64,000 bases of DNA from assembly GCF_002982115.1 (NCBI RefSeq), contig NZ_CP019980.1, positions 3,232,001 to 3,296,000 on the forward strand, given 5' to 3'. Both the position numbers and the translations under genes were made by a program. The notes under the pieces are model-generated. The model saw nothing but the letters and a program-made list of their open reading frames with translations, was not told the origin of the DNA and ran no database searches. This DNA is from Lysinibacillus sphaericus (GTDB lineage: Bacteria; Bacillota; Bacilli; Bacillales_A; Planococcaceae). The number at the start of each line of letters is the position of its first letter. The stretch's first letter is position 1. Shown here piece after piece: positions 44,865 through 53,123 of this stretch.

Positions 44865-45179
44865 TTAAGATAACAATTTTAAACAAATCGCAGCTCCTAA
44901 AACGAGCACAATACAGACGATTCTTCGCCAATCTTTCGATTCATTAAAGAACAACATGCCTAGTATAGCTCCCCCTGCTGCCCCAATTCCCGTCCAAATG
45001 GCATAGGTTGTTCCCATCGGCAAGGTTTCCATGGCATAGGCAAGCCCTAAAAAACTAACCGTAAATACGGCAATTAATAAGACTAGGTTTTTTATATTTT
45101 TCACTTCATTGTACTTACTAATCATAAAAACACCCATCATTTCACAAAGTCCAGCGATGACTAATGCTACCCACGCCAT
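44865..45179 (-). CDS. SMR family guanidinium exporter subunit (second of pair)
   Basis: A 104-residue, four-helix small multidrug resistance protein. The conserved membrane Glu lies in A-G-L-C-E-M-M near residue 13, and G-T-T-Y-A-I-W-T-G-I-G is the family's third-helix motif. The start overlaps the stop of the partner (TAATG). A guanidine-I riboswitch heads the operon, which makes guanidinium the likely export substrate, as for YkkC/YkkD-type pairs. Confidence 0.88.
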   Translation of the reverse strand: MAWVALVIAGLCEMMGVFMISKYNEVKNIKNLVLLIAVFTVSFLGLAYAMETLPMGTTYAIWTGIGAAGGAILGMLFFNESKDWRRIVCIVLVLGAAICLKLLS

Positions 45180-45520
45180 TATCCCTTCACCTCTTTCTCT
45201 TTTAGCTCACCCGTCACAAGCTTCAAGCCTACAACACCTGCGAGTAAAACGACAATACACAAAATTTTTGCTAGTTTCCACGGCTCTCCAAACAGCAGAC
45301 TATCAGCACATACCGTACCTGCTGTCCCCAAACCTACAAACACTGCATAAACCGTGCCAACAGGTAAACGCTCTCCAGCCTTAATTAATAAATAGAAACT
45401 AATAAAAATAGCAATTGCTGTTCCTAGCCATTCTAGAGTACTATTAGCATGCTTTAAGCCAATAACCCAGCCAACTTCAAAAAAAGCCGCTACAAAGACA
45501 CTAATCCATTGTTTGTTCAT
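45179..45520 (-). CDS. SMR family guanidinium exporter subunit (first of pair)
   Basis: A 113-residue SMR protein with four helices, the key Glu in A-A-F-F-E-V-G-W and [12 protein letters not shown] charged C-terminal tail (E-L-K-E-K-E-V-K-G) distinguishes it from its partner. The ATG at 45520 follows GGAGGGA; a longer frame would run into the terminator of the riboswitch. Paired SMR genes form heterodimeric exporters. Confidence 0.88.
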   Translation of the reverse strand: MNKQWISVFVAAFFEVGWVIGLKHANSTLEWLGTAIAIFISFYLLIKAGERLPVGTVYAVFVGLGTAGTVCADSLLFGEPWKLAKILCIVVLLAGVVGLKLVTGELKEKEVKG

Positions 45521-45546
45521 TTTAAATCCCTCCATTTTCGACAAAT

Positions 45547-45680
45547 AAAAAAAAGCCTACAGAAACACTGTTTTTCAACAGTATCTCCCAGGCTTTTATC
45601 CTTCCGTGTCACAAAATATATTTTGTGGTTTTCTCTCGGACCAGACTAGCTAGCGCTACGGAACCCTAGAAAACTATCAT
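45547..45680 (-). ncRNA. Guanidine-I (ykkC) riboswitch with terminator
   Basis: On the minus strand the RNA holds the hallmarks CTAGGGTTCCG (45659-45669), then CTAGTCTGGTCCGAGAG, then ACACGGA with AAAAGCC(T)GGGAGA. A terminator stem AAAAGCCT/AGGCTTTTT with a T9 tail follows before the first SMR gene. In the class, guanidine binding prevents termination and turns on export or breakdown of guanidine. Confidence 0.93.
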
Positions 45681-45712
45681 ATCGAATTGTTACCATCATT
45701 ATAGCCAATAAG

Positions 45713-46858
45713 CTAATCATTTTCAACTGGCACATAACCAACCTTTTCAACTAATGCCTGTCCTTCAGGCGACACAATCCAATCAATAAACTTTTTAACA
45801 TTTGGATTATCCGTCCCAGCAGTTACTGCGTAAAATTCGGATATTAGTGGATATGTACCATTGCGAATATTTTCCTTTGTCGGCTCAATACCATCAATGG
45901 ACAGTAATTGTATTTCATTATTCCCAACCATTTCTGTCGAGTAATATCTAAACGTATAACCAATTGCATTTTTATAATTGCGATATTGAGAAACTTCATG
46001 GATTATGCCACCCATGCCAGTTGCTACATTTTCTGCAGGTGCTTCCATTATAGGTGTATCGCCCATAATTTTTTCTAACGTCGTCTGACTACCACTATCA
46101 GCTGGTCGTTGGAATGCGCGAATAGAGTCATTATCGCCACCAACTTCGTGCCAATTTGTAATTTGACCTGCATAAATTTGCTTCAGCTGTTCAAGTGAAA
46201 GATTTTCAACGCGATTTTTATGATGCACAAAAAAAACAAAAGCCTCACGCCCAATCGGGGTCATAGCAAATGTCAGCCCATTTATTTCCGCGACTTTTAC
46301 TTGTGAATCTGATGGGGCTGCTGCAAAAATCACATCTACATCACCAGCAATTAAATTTTGATAAGCTTCAGGCGTTCGACTTACTTTCACCTCGCTATCA
46401 TAGTATGGATAGCTTTTGTTCGGATAGGTAGCCTCTACAAAGGCTGCATATAACGGGTACATCGCCGTTGCTCCATCTATACGCGGAAGTGGCTCTTCCA
46501 AGTGTAAGGACGCGTCTTGACTATTTTTCACAACCTTATTGTGTACTGTAAAAGGTTCATAGGCAGATACATCGATTTCAGCATCAACAGTAGCCATATT
46601 CATTTTATAATAGTACTGAATCGGTGCTACAGAAGCAATAAGCAGAGCTACACCAATAATCGTGGCGAACAATGTTTTGCGCTTTTTTGTCGTAAACCAG
46701 TCAAAAATCATACACGTAATAAATAAAAAGAGGCTAATTGATAACACAAAAAGAAGATTTAAAAAATGGATATCTCCATTTAGTACTAAAGTCAAAGCAA
46801 TTATTCCTGTGAAAAATAACAAAACTATAAACACTAGTATCGATTGTATAACCCTCAT
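45713..46858 (-). CDS. Membrane-anchored PstS-like substrate-binding protein
   Basis: A 381-residue protein. Three membrane helices occupy residues 5-95, followed by a PBP-like_2/PstS domain with D-G-A-T-A-M-Y-P-L-Y (usual phosphate-loop position), I-G-R-E-A-F-V-F-F, Q-I-Y-A-G-Q-I-T-N-W and P-A-D-S-G-S-Q-T-T-L. Unlike PstS there is no signal peptide or lipobox, and no pstCAB genes are near. It may sense or buffer phosphate or another oxyanion at the membrane rather than feed a transporter. AGGAGGTAA site; a perfect palindrome lies in its leader. Confidence 0.75.
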   Translation of the reverse strand: MRVIQSILVFIVLLFFTGIIALTLVLNGDIHFLNLLFVLSISLFLFITCMIFDWFTTKKRKTLFATIIGVALLIASVAPIQYYYKMNMATVDAEIDVSAYEPFTVHNKVVKNSQDASLHLEEPLPRIDGATAMYPLYAAFVEATYPNKSYPYYDSEVKVSRTPEAYQNLIAGDVDVIFAAAPSDSQVKVAEINGLTFAMTPIGREAFVFFVHHKNRVENLSLEQLKQIYAGQITNWHEVGGDNDSIRAFQRPADSGSQTTLEKIMGDTPIMEAPAENVATGMGGIIHEVSQYRNYKNAIGYTFRYYSTEMVGNNEIQLLSIDGIEPTKENIRNGTYPLISEFYAVTAGTDNPNVKKFIDWIVSPEGQALVEKVGYVPVEND

Positions 46859-46883
46859 TGCCGTTACCTCCTTATTCTTAAAA

Positions 46884-46897
46884 GTGTAAATTTACAC
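46884..46897. promoter_or_regulatory. Perfect 14-base palindrome, operator candidate
   Basis: GTGTAAATTTACAC, 26 bases upstream of the PstS-like start. Position and symmetry suggest a repressor site; the regulator is unknown. Confidence 0.45.
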
Positions 46898-46995
46898 CAC
46901 TACTATTTACCTTATAAGATTTCCTTTTAAAACGCAACCATTAGTTAAGAAAATATTGGTAACAGACCATAAAAATTGAAGCATATAAAAAAGGA

Positions 46996-47310
46996 TGGGA
47001 CATAACTAAAAAAATTTAAGGAACAGAACAAAGGTGTTCATAAATTTTTGCTATATGGAAAACTACCACACTTAGCTATTCTTGCTTTTGCAATAAATAA
47101 AAAATTAGAAGGGTTCGCTAGTTGTTGGTAGCGGAGGCGGTGACTCCTGCTCAGAATGCACACATCGTAAGACGCTGGCATTTTGCGCGTTAGCGAAGGT
47201 TTTCGGCTTACGTGTGTGCCCTCGGAAAGCACCGCCGAAGCGGACAATAACGGCGCAGCAAAAAAGTGTTAGATTGACAATCAATCTAACACTTTTTCTC
47301 TTTTGTCCCA
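46996..47310. repeat. Composite structured repeat element
   Basis: Bounded by TGGGACA and TGTCCCA. The inner part 47118-47256 is far more GC-rich than its surroundings and folds on itself: GGCGGTG (47136) with CACCGCC (47230), GCACACATCGTAAG (47158) with CTTACGTGTGTGC (47207), and an inner CGCT/AGCG arm. A hairpin identical in stem to the one at 18107 follows at 47261-47297. The AGCGGAGGCGGTGACTCCTGC core resembles intergenic repeats seen across Bacillaceae. An ORF of 69 codons inside it is not a gene. Confidence 0.7.
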
Positions 47311-47342
47311 GCTTCTAATCGTTACTATAGCAACTGTACTGC

Positions 47343-47792
47343 CTATCCAATATAAACTCCATCACATGTGTCAGGTGCTGGTTCATAAAAACAATGGTTT
47401 TTAAACTGTCCTGCAAATGGTTGACCGTACCATGTAGGTGGGCACGGCGCGTACGGATTAAAGTACCAGAGTGCGTATTTCCCTGGGTGCTCTCGCCAAT
47501 AATCTAAATTTTGTTTAGCTAATCTTTTCTCCGTTTCTCTTGCTCTTTGATAGAACATATTTCCTTTTTGAACTGCTTCAAATGAATAATTTCCGCCTTG
47601 GACTTGATAAATAACATCTTCAATTGATCTTAAATCTTTAAAGTCTAAACAATTGGAAACTAGCCGATTGACAATCACATTGCCAACATACAACATCCCT
47701 TGTTTCCCTTCACCTACAGCTTCTGCTCTCATCATCCTCGCCATTAAGTCAATGTCTGCATCACGATATTTTACTCTTGGCAATTCATTCAC
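47343..47792 (-). CDS. cwlJ: Spore cortex-lytic hydrolase, CwlJ type
   Basis: A 149-residue SleB/CwlJ-family (hydrolase_2) protein. L-M-A-R-M-M-R-A-E-A-V-G-E-G-K holds the catalytic Glu; V-G-N-V-I-V-N-R, L-W-Y-F-N-P and C-P-P-T-W-Y-G-Q-P-F are as in Bacillus CwlJ. There is no signal peptide, as expected for CwlJ made in the mother cell and placed in the coat. It cleaves cortex muramic-lactam peptidoglycan during germination. The GTG start is provisional. It supports an endospore former. Confidence 0.85.
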   Translation of the reverse strand: MNELPRVKYRDADIDLMARMMRAEAVGEGKQGMLYVGNVIVNRLVSNCLDFKDLRSIEDVIYQVQGGNYSFEAVQKGNMFYQRARETEKRLAKQNLDYWREHPGKYALWYFNPYAPCPPTWYGQPFAGQFKNHCFYEPAPDTCDGVYIG

Positions 47793-47855
47793 CCCAAAGT
47801 TAGTGTATGACTACAAAACGATAAATGTGTCATATGAAGACGAAGAAAAATACTT

Positions 47856-48650
47856 TTAACACGGACCATTAGCATCGTGTCTAATTTTAAAGTAAACGCT
47901 ATAGGGCCGCGGATTTATAAAACCCAATTTAGTCCCTAAATTAATTGAAGCTTGATTATCAATATCACAGTCCCAACGAGGTTGAATATGAGCGGCTAAG
48001 CAATCATCGATAAATTGTTCCGCAACGATACTTGCTAATCCTTTTCCTCTATAATGGGAATCTGTCGCAATATCTATTTCAGCAAATTTTGTAGATTTAA
48101 AAATTGATACGCTTGCGCTAATAATTTGCTCATTATCCTTGACACAAAATCCTATTCCATTTTGGATAAAATTATCCGTTGAATCCCAATATGTATCGTA
48201 ATATTTGTGGTCAAACTCCAAACAATGTTGGATATCCGCCTGCCCAATTTTAGCTACGTCATATTCGCTTTTATCACTGTTTTTTCTTTTTTTATACGTC
48301 TGTGCGTCAAATGAAAAAGCATAACGCTGGACTTTGCCTACCTGCTGCTTCAGATATTTTTCAATTTCACGATCCCACGCTGCACTAGGTGAAAATAATG
48401 TAAAGCGCTTTCCTTGCTCTACAGATGCATCAAAAATTTTTACGAGGTGCTGAAGGAATCGTTCATCTAATACCTGTCCGGCAACATAATTTAATCCTGA
48501 ATCCGTTGCGATTAGCAATGTCTTGTAATCAACAGCATCTGCATAAACCGTTCCTTTAATCATCGAATCCAATATGCTAAATACAAACGTTGGTGCTTCA
48601 TTAAGTTTCGTTTTAATCAACTGAAAATGGTCTTTTGATACTATAATCAT
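47856..48650 (-). CDS. GNAT family N-acetyltransferase
   Basis: A 264-residue protein. The C-terminal third is the GNAT fold: A-E-I-D-I-A-T-D-S-H-Y-R-G-K-G-L-A-S binds acetyl-CoA, and N-L-G-T-K-L-G-F closes the domain. The N-terminal half is a divergent extension seen in the GNAT_acetyltran/YkkB-like group. Substrate not evident. AGAGGT ribosome site; single gene. Confidence 0.8.
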   Translation of the reverse strand: MIIVSKDHFQLIKTKLNEAPTFVFSILDSMIKGTVYADAVDYKTLLIATDSGLNYVAGQVLDERFLQHLVKIFDASVEQGKRFTLFSPSAAWDREIEKYLKQQVGKVQRYAFSFDAQTYKKRKNSDKSEYDVAKIGQADIQHCLEFDHKYYDTYWDSTDNFIQNGIGFCVKDNEQIISASVSIFKSTKFAEIDIATDSHYRGKGLASIVAEQFIDDCLAAHIQPRWDCDIDNQASINLGTKLGFINPRPYSVYFKIRHDANGPC

Positions 48651-48735
48651 ATGACTATACCTCTTTATTTTATCTTCTTTTCAAGTCCTAAAGTAAATAA
48701 GACATATTTGTTCCGTTATTTTACGTGACTACCCA

Positions 48736-49599
48736 TTATTTTAGCAATTTTTCCAAAATAACTAAATTCCGTTCCAAAAACACAGCATTTTTCTCAAGTC
48801 CACGGCGTTTACACCATCCGATACTATTGAAAGCATCTGTAAATCGATAAAAAGGCAATACCACATCTAAATCGATTAATGGCCTAATACTGTTGTATCC
48901 TTCTTGATAAGCTTGAAATAATGTAATATCCCGACTTAAAAAATCTCGATATAGTTTTGTAAAATCTATTTCGGTGGAACCAAATCGGACAGATTCAAAA
49001 TCGATTGTACCTAATACTTTATTAGCATCCACAATAATATTCGCTGGCCGAAAATCCATATGGATCAAACTTGGTCCATCAGGCGATGGGAGCTGTTGTT
49101 TCATTTTTTCAAAATGAGCCATGGCGTGATTGTATAAACAAACATCTACCACATCTTTAACATCTTCTGCAAAACTATAAAACTGGCGTTCCACAAAATT
49201 AGACCAACTAGCAAACTCATTATCAATGCCGATTAATTTGTGCAAAACAGGAGGTTGGACGGAATGGATGGATGCGTGCAAGACCCCTACTTGATAAGCT
49301 ACTGTTGGTGGAGCTTCAAATGTTAACGGTTTACCTTTTAATTCGGATAATAAAAATGCTCCTGTACAGGCTTCATCACCAGCCCAACAATCCAGCATGT
49401 CTGGTATAGCTACCCTTCCTTTTAATAGCTCATACGCTTCTAACTCTCGTTGATATTTTAATTTTGAAAAAGGTATCTTCACAAAAACATTTTCCTTATT
49501 ACGTAGTGCACATTTAACAACTGTTGAACTATTGGAATCTTCCACCTCACTGACTAATACAGCATCTAATCCAAAATGTTTAAGAACACGATCTACCAT
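48736..49599 (-). CDS. Aminoglycoside phosphotransferase-like kinase
   Basis: A 287-residue APH/choline-kinase fold protein. The catalytic loop H-M-D-F-R-P-A-N-I-I-V and the metal-binding I-D-F-E are intact; an ATP Lys lies in V-F-V-K-I-P. Members include antibiotic kinases but also housekeeping kinases for small metabolites. Similarity is too low to claim resistance. GGAGGTT ribosome site; no operon partner. Confidence 0.75.
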   Translation of the reverse strand: MVDRVLKHFGLDAVLVSEVEDSNSSTVVKCALRNKENVFVKIPFSKLKYQRELEAYELLKGRVAIPDMLDCWAGDEACTGAFLLSELKGKPLTFEAPPTVAYQVGVLHASIHSVQPPVLHKLIGIDNEFASWSNFVERQFYSFAEDVKDVVDVCLYNHAMAHFEKMKQQLPSPDGPSLIHMDFRPANIIVDANKVLGTIDFESVRFGSTEIDFTKLYRDFLSRDITLFQAYQEGYNSIRPLIDLDVVLPFYRFTDAFNSIGWCKRRGLEKNAVFLERNLVILEKLLK

Positions 49600-50071
49600 C
49601 TATATGAACCTCCATTTTATAAATTTCATTGTTGAATCGTTCATCACTTGCATAAATGAAAATTTTACCATTTTATATTATCTAGAATATTTGATGATTA
49701 TGCAAATGCCTTAAAGATGAGAACATAAACTGCAATATTCCTACACAAAAAACATTGCGTAGAATAGTTTTAAGTTAAAGGAATTTCTTTATTTCCATAT
49801 TGCATTTCAACTAAAAATGTTTTGATTATTTTTAACGTACGTAAACAAACAATTGTATGCTCCTACAGTACAAAGAGCCTAACGTTATATCTATTGTTAT
49901 AATAAAAAAATTTATTTAGGTAGTTAATGTTTTCTTAATCATCTTATTGACGAATTAATAACTATTCTATAAAATTAATTTCGTGGCAAAAATTACCTAA
50001 TAAAAGACCTGACTCAGCCATTAGTATTACATTCTTAAAAAGATTTTTTTTCAAGAAAAGAGGAAACCTTA
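49600..50071. other. Intergenic region
   Basis: About 470 AT-rich bases between divergent genes, holding promoters for the kinase and the chemoreceptor. No ORF, RNA or repeat stands out. Confidence 0.4.
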
Positions 50072-51751
50072 GTGAAAAGCATCAAACATAAATTATTAGG
50101 CGTATTTTTAATTATCATCCTATTAATTACAGCTTTATGCGTATATAACTTCAAGTCCGTTGTGAAATTCAATCACGATACCGACGCTATAATAAAAGAA
50201 GATTTACCATTGTTAATCGCTGATGAAGAATTAGCCTTTAATATTGCCCAACGAATCGCGTTAGCACGTGGATACATATTGTATAATGACCCTTCCTATA
50301 AAGAGGCATTTCTTCAATATACGGAGGAAAGTAAAGCATTACAAAATCAAGTCCTTCAAGAAACAAATTCTGAAGAAGCAAAGCAACTTATTGATAAAAG
50401 TATAGAATGGCGTAAAACAATTACTGAAGAAGTGTTTGTAGCGTTTGATAAAGGGAATAAGGAACAAGCCCTTGCCATTATGGCCAACAAAGTGCAGCCC
50501 CTAGGTAGGGACTTGATGTCTGGTTTTAAAGAGATTGCTGATAAAAGAAAAGACATCATTCTTAGCGAAGGTAATGATGTAATGGATACAGGAACAAGCA
50601 TTAAAAATGCCAGTTTAATGATGTCTATTATTATCATTATGGTTGCCATTATTTTAGCAATAGTAACAGCGAGAATTATTTCAACGCCAATTAAAAAGGT
50701 TGTTGACCGTATGTTACAAATTGCGGACGGAAACTTACAATCTACCAATCTTGTCACGAAGGCAAAAGACGAAACAGCCCAATTAATTGAAGCTACGAAT
50801 ACAATGAATAGTAATTTGAAAAATGTTATTACCAATATTATTAACGCAAGTGACAATGTAAAAGAGCAAAGTAAAGGGCTTTCCGCTTCTGCCAATGAAG
50901 TGAAGGAAGGTAGCTTACAAATTGCAATCACTATGGAAGCATTAGCTTCAGGTTCTCAAGAACAAGCGCAAAACTGTGCCAATCTCGGTGAAACACTTTC
51001 CGACTTTATAGAAAAAATTAAATTATCAAATGAAGAAGGGATACAAGTAAGAACCCTTACTGAAAAAGTAAAAACAGCTACAATCAGTGGCAATAAACTG
51101 ATGTCAATATCCGAGAGTAATATGCATAATATAGAAGATTTAGTGGAAGATTCCGTTACGAAGGTGAAAGAATTAGATCAAAAAACTGCCAAAATTAATG
51201 ACATCATCTCTGTTATTACGAGTATTTCAGAACAAACCAATTTATTAGCGCTAAATGCCGCAATCGAAGCAGCAAGAGCAGGTGAACATGGAAAAGGCTT
51301 TGCTGTAGTTGCAGACGAAGTAAGAAAGCTTGCTGAAGAAGTAAAATTTAGTGTTAATGACATTACAAGTATTGTTAACGATGTGCAGCTAGAATCTGCC
51401 GAAGTTGCATCATCATTAGAATTCGGCTATAAAACGATCCAAAACGGAACATCCCAAATAAAAGAAACCGCAAAAACGTTTAATTTAATTGCGGAGCTGA
51501 TTGAAAACATGTCAACAAAAGTTGGTTTTATTTCGAATGAACTTGAAAGTTTTGTAGATAAAGGACAAATACTTAACATGTCAGTTACTTCAATCGCAAG
51601 CGTGTCAGAAGAATCTGCTGCTGGTGTAGAAGAAACAACTGCTTCGACTGAAGAAATAGCCACTCTAATGGAACAAATATTAGCCAGCGCTCAAATGCTA
51701 GCTGACCAATCTGAACAATTAAACAACATCACCAAAAAATTTACAGTCTAA
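50072..51751 (+). CDS. Methyl-accepting chemotaxis protein
   Basis: A 559-residue receptor. The first helix spans residues 8-30, a four-helix-bundle type ligand domain 31-185, the second helix 187-208, HAMP 209-262, then the long signalling coiled coil. The hairpin tip [21 protein letters not shown] is intact and contacts CheA/CheW. It has flanking adaptation Glu/Gln sites. The GTG follows AGAGGAAA. Ligand unknown. Confidence 0.93.
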   Translation: MKSIKHKLLGVFLIIILLITALCVYNFKSVVKFNHDTDAIIKEDLPLLIADEELAFNIAQRIALARGYILYNDPSYKEAFLQYTEESKALQNQVLQETNSEEAKQLIDKSIEWRKTITEEVFVAFDKGNKEQALAIMANKVQPLGRDLMSGFKEIADKRKDIILSEGNDVMDTGTSIKNASLMMSIIIIMVAIILAIVTARIISTPIKKVVDRMLQIADGNLQSTNLVTKAKDETAQLIEATNTMNSNLKNVITNIINASDNVKEQSKGLSASANEVKEGSLQIAITMEALASGSQEQAQNCANLGETLSDFIEKIKLSNEEGIQVRTLTEKVKTATISGNKLMSISESNMHNIEDLVEDSVTKVKELDQKTAKINDIISVITSISEQTNLLALNAAIEAARAGEHGKGFAVVADEVRKLAEEVKFSVNDITSIVNDVQLESAEVASSLEFGYKTIQNGTSQIKETAKTFNLIAELIENMSTKVGFISNELESFVDKGQILNMSVTSIASVSEESAAGVEETTASTEEIATLMEQILASAQMLADQSEQLNNITKKFTV

Positions 51752-51760
51752 TGAGGATAA

Positions 51761-51798
51761 GATGTGTACTGAAGTCATTACAGTACACATCTTTTTTT
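51761..51798 (+). terminator. Rho-independent terminator
   Basis: GATGTGTACTG / CAGTACACATC with a nine-base loop and T7, just after the chemoreceptor stop. Confidence 0.9.
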
Positions 51799-51815
51799 AG
51801 TTTAGTATGAACGTA

Positions 51816-51899
51816 TGGCGATTCTCATGGTTTTTGTGGCGATTTCTTATGACTTAGTGGCGATTCCCCCCATTTTAGTGGCGTTTCGCAGTTTCATTT
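51816..51899. repeat. Four tandem 21-base repeats
   Basis: The motif TGGCGATT (fourth copy TGGCGTTT) recurs at 51816, 51837, 51858 and 51879, exactly 21 bases apart, with T/A-rich spacers ending TTTTTG or TTTTAG. No ORF covers it. The spacing equals two helix turns. Confidence 0.75.
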
Positions 51900-51998
51900 T
51901 ATCCACCTCCCATTAACTTTTGTATTTAACATCTATACGTTTCTACATATAACAAAGTTTTAAAATTTATCCACTATTAACCACACATACCTTACCTC

Positions 51999-52322
51999 TC
52001 ATCTTATCGTAATCGCTAAAGTTCCCCATTTTATTTCTTGTTCTGGCGTGTAAATTTCATATGTACTGTCTAGCATTTCTTTCATTGTCCAACCTTCACA
52101 ATCAAACCCTTTAAAAGGAATATCATTATACATCGCTTCAAAAGTATCGTATTTTCTCAACCTTGTTACTTGCACTCTAAATGTTTTATTTTTTTCTGGA
52201 ATCCTAATAAATTCAATAGTATCTCCGACTTTAATTTTCCTTCTCTTTTCATCATTTAATCGAACCTCTATTGTCTTTTTCCCTTCTTTTATCGATGTGA
52301 AATATTCCTCATATATGCCCAT
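51999..52322 (-). CDS. ASCH domain protein
   Basis: A 107-residue ASCH (RNA-binding PUA-like) domain. G-K-K-T-I-E-V-R-L-N-D-E-K-R-R-K-I-K-V-G-D-T-I is diagnostic, and E-M-L-D-S-T-Y follows. Such proteins bind or act on RNA or modified nucleosides. Start is odd: GGAGGTG lies 19 bases before the ATG, too far, while a TTA codon three codons upstream has ideal spacing. An original TTG start may have mutated, or the site was misplaced. Confidence 0.75.
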   Translation of the reverse strand: MGIYEEYFTSIKEGKKTIEVRLNDEKRRKIKVGDTIEFIRIPEKNKTFRVQVTRLRKYDTFEAMYNDIPFKGFDCEGWTMKEMLDSTYEIYTPEQEIKWGTLAITIR

Positions 52323-52358
52323 GTGATGTAATACTTGAACGCACCTCCCTCTGCGAAT

Positions 52359-52685
52359 TCAATAAGATACTTCCTTCTTTTTTCTTTTGATTAGAAAGAT
52401 AGCCCACCAAACAACTAAATAAAAGAATCCCATAACTGCATAAATAGACCAAGGTGACCCTTGTTGTAAGTGGGCAATTAAATGTTCAAATTCATCCACG
52501 CCTTTTTCTCTCCCAATACTATTTATAATACTAAAAATCGGAATAGTGATTGTCAGTACTGCTGAAATAATCGATAAAATGATGTTCTTCTTTCGGATAA
52601 TACTTAATATTGAAGCACCCAATGTTGCTAATATAAATGTGTAATAAATAATCCATACCCAATTCGGAAGAGTTTCCCAATACAT
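52359..52685 (-). CDS. Small three-helix membrane protein of unknown function
   Basis: A 108-residue protein with membrane segments near 8-28, 36-56 and 82-100, and a K-R-K-K-K cytoplasmic tail. No family recognised. It precedes the ASCH gene by 36 bases on the same strand, so the two may be co-transcribed. Confidence 0.6.
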   Translation of the reverse strand: MYWETLPNWVWIIYYTFILATLGASILSIIRKKNIILSIISAVLTITIPIFSIINSIGREKGVDEFEHLIAHLQQGSPWSIYAVMGFFYLVVWWAIFLIKRKKKEVSY

Positions 52686-52907
52686 TTACTCACCTCTACT
52701 ATTCAAATAATGACCCTTTTAAATCTATGCCATAACTATGCACAAGGATAGCATGTAATTGCCCTCTATGTGATAAATATGAGCTACAATTTCTAACAAC
52801 CATTCATACCGTGAGTATGTGACTTCCCAATAAGAATCATTTCCTCTGACTTTCTCTTTCTGCATATTTCATTATTAAGTCCCCCTTTTGTCTCCCAAAA
52901 AATCCAC
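52686..52907. other. Intergenic region
   Basis: Promoter space between the divergent membrane-protein gene and the EamA leader transcript. No structure or ORF is convincing in this part. Confidence 0.4.
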
Positions 52908-52938
52908 TTCACTTTTCGAAGATTTCTAATGGTATAAT
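52908..52938 (+). promoter_or_regulatory. Promoter of the EamA leader transcript
   Basis: A perfect extended -10 TG-G-TATAAT (52930-52938), with a weak -35 TTCACT 19 bases upstream. RNA would start near 52945, placing the leader ORF and attenuator in the 5' region of the transporter mRNA. Confidence 0.6.
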
Positions 52939-52978
52939 AAGTAAAATATAATTTTTTATGAAACAGGAGGAACTTTTC

Positions 52979-53077
52979 ATGTCATTATCCGATATAAATA
53001 TTTGCGTTTGGAAGCCACTTTCAACATCACCGCCACCACCGTATACTCCGAATAAGCTTATATACAAAACAGATTAA
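52979..53077 (+). CDS. Leader peptide, 32 aa, with Pro4 arrest motif
   Basis: An ORF of 32 codons with a near-perfect AGGAGG site seven or eight bases before its ATG. The peptide has a Trp at residue 11 and the run P-P-P-P at 18-21, then Y-T-P-N-K-L. Polyproline runs stall ribosomes, strongly so without EF-P. Its stop codon abuts a 10-base hairpin that ends just before the EamA ribosome site. Codons right after the prolines are complementary to that site. Too short and too well placed to be an ordinary gene; a regulatory leader peptide is the best reading. Confidence 0.7.
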   Translation: MSLSDINICVWKPLSTSPPPPYTPNKLIYKTD

Positions 53078-53122
53078 GAATCTGCGAGATATAAGCTGTT
53101 TCGCAGATTCGAAGGAGTATAC
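53041..53122 (+). promoter_or_regulatory. Translational attenuator: anti-SD stem with nested hairpin
   Basis: GTATACTCC (53041-53049, inside the leader ORF) is the exact complement of GGAGTATAC (53114-53122), which holds the SD of the EamA gene. Between them GAATCTGCGA (53078-53087) and TCGCAGATTC (53101-53110) form a perfect 10-base hairpin. With the outer stem formed, the SD is hidden. A ribosome halted on the Pro4 codons (53030-53041) would cover the anti-SD and free the SD. Confidence 0.7.
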
Positions 53123-53123
53123 A

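Noticed and set aside
47038..47247. 69-codon minus-strand ORF
   Set aside because: It lies inside the structured repeat element, lacks a ribosome site and reflects the GC-rich core only.
48736..49599. Aminoglycoside resistance gene
   Set aside because: The kinase fold is clear, but similarity to known resistance enzymes cannot be shown; the family has many metabolic kinases.
50356..50931. 191-codon minus-strand ORF
   Set aside because: It is antisense to the chemoreceptor gene, whose domains and ribosome site are clear.
51816..51899. CRISPR array
   Set aside because: The 21-base period is too short for repeat plus spacer, and no cas gene is near.
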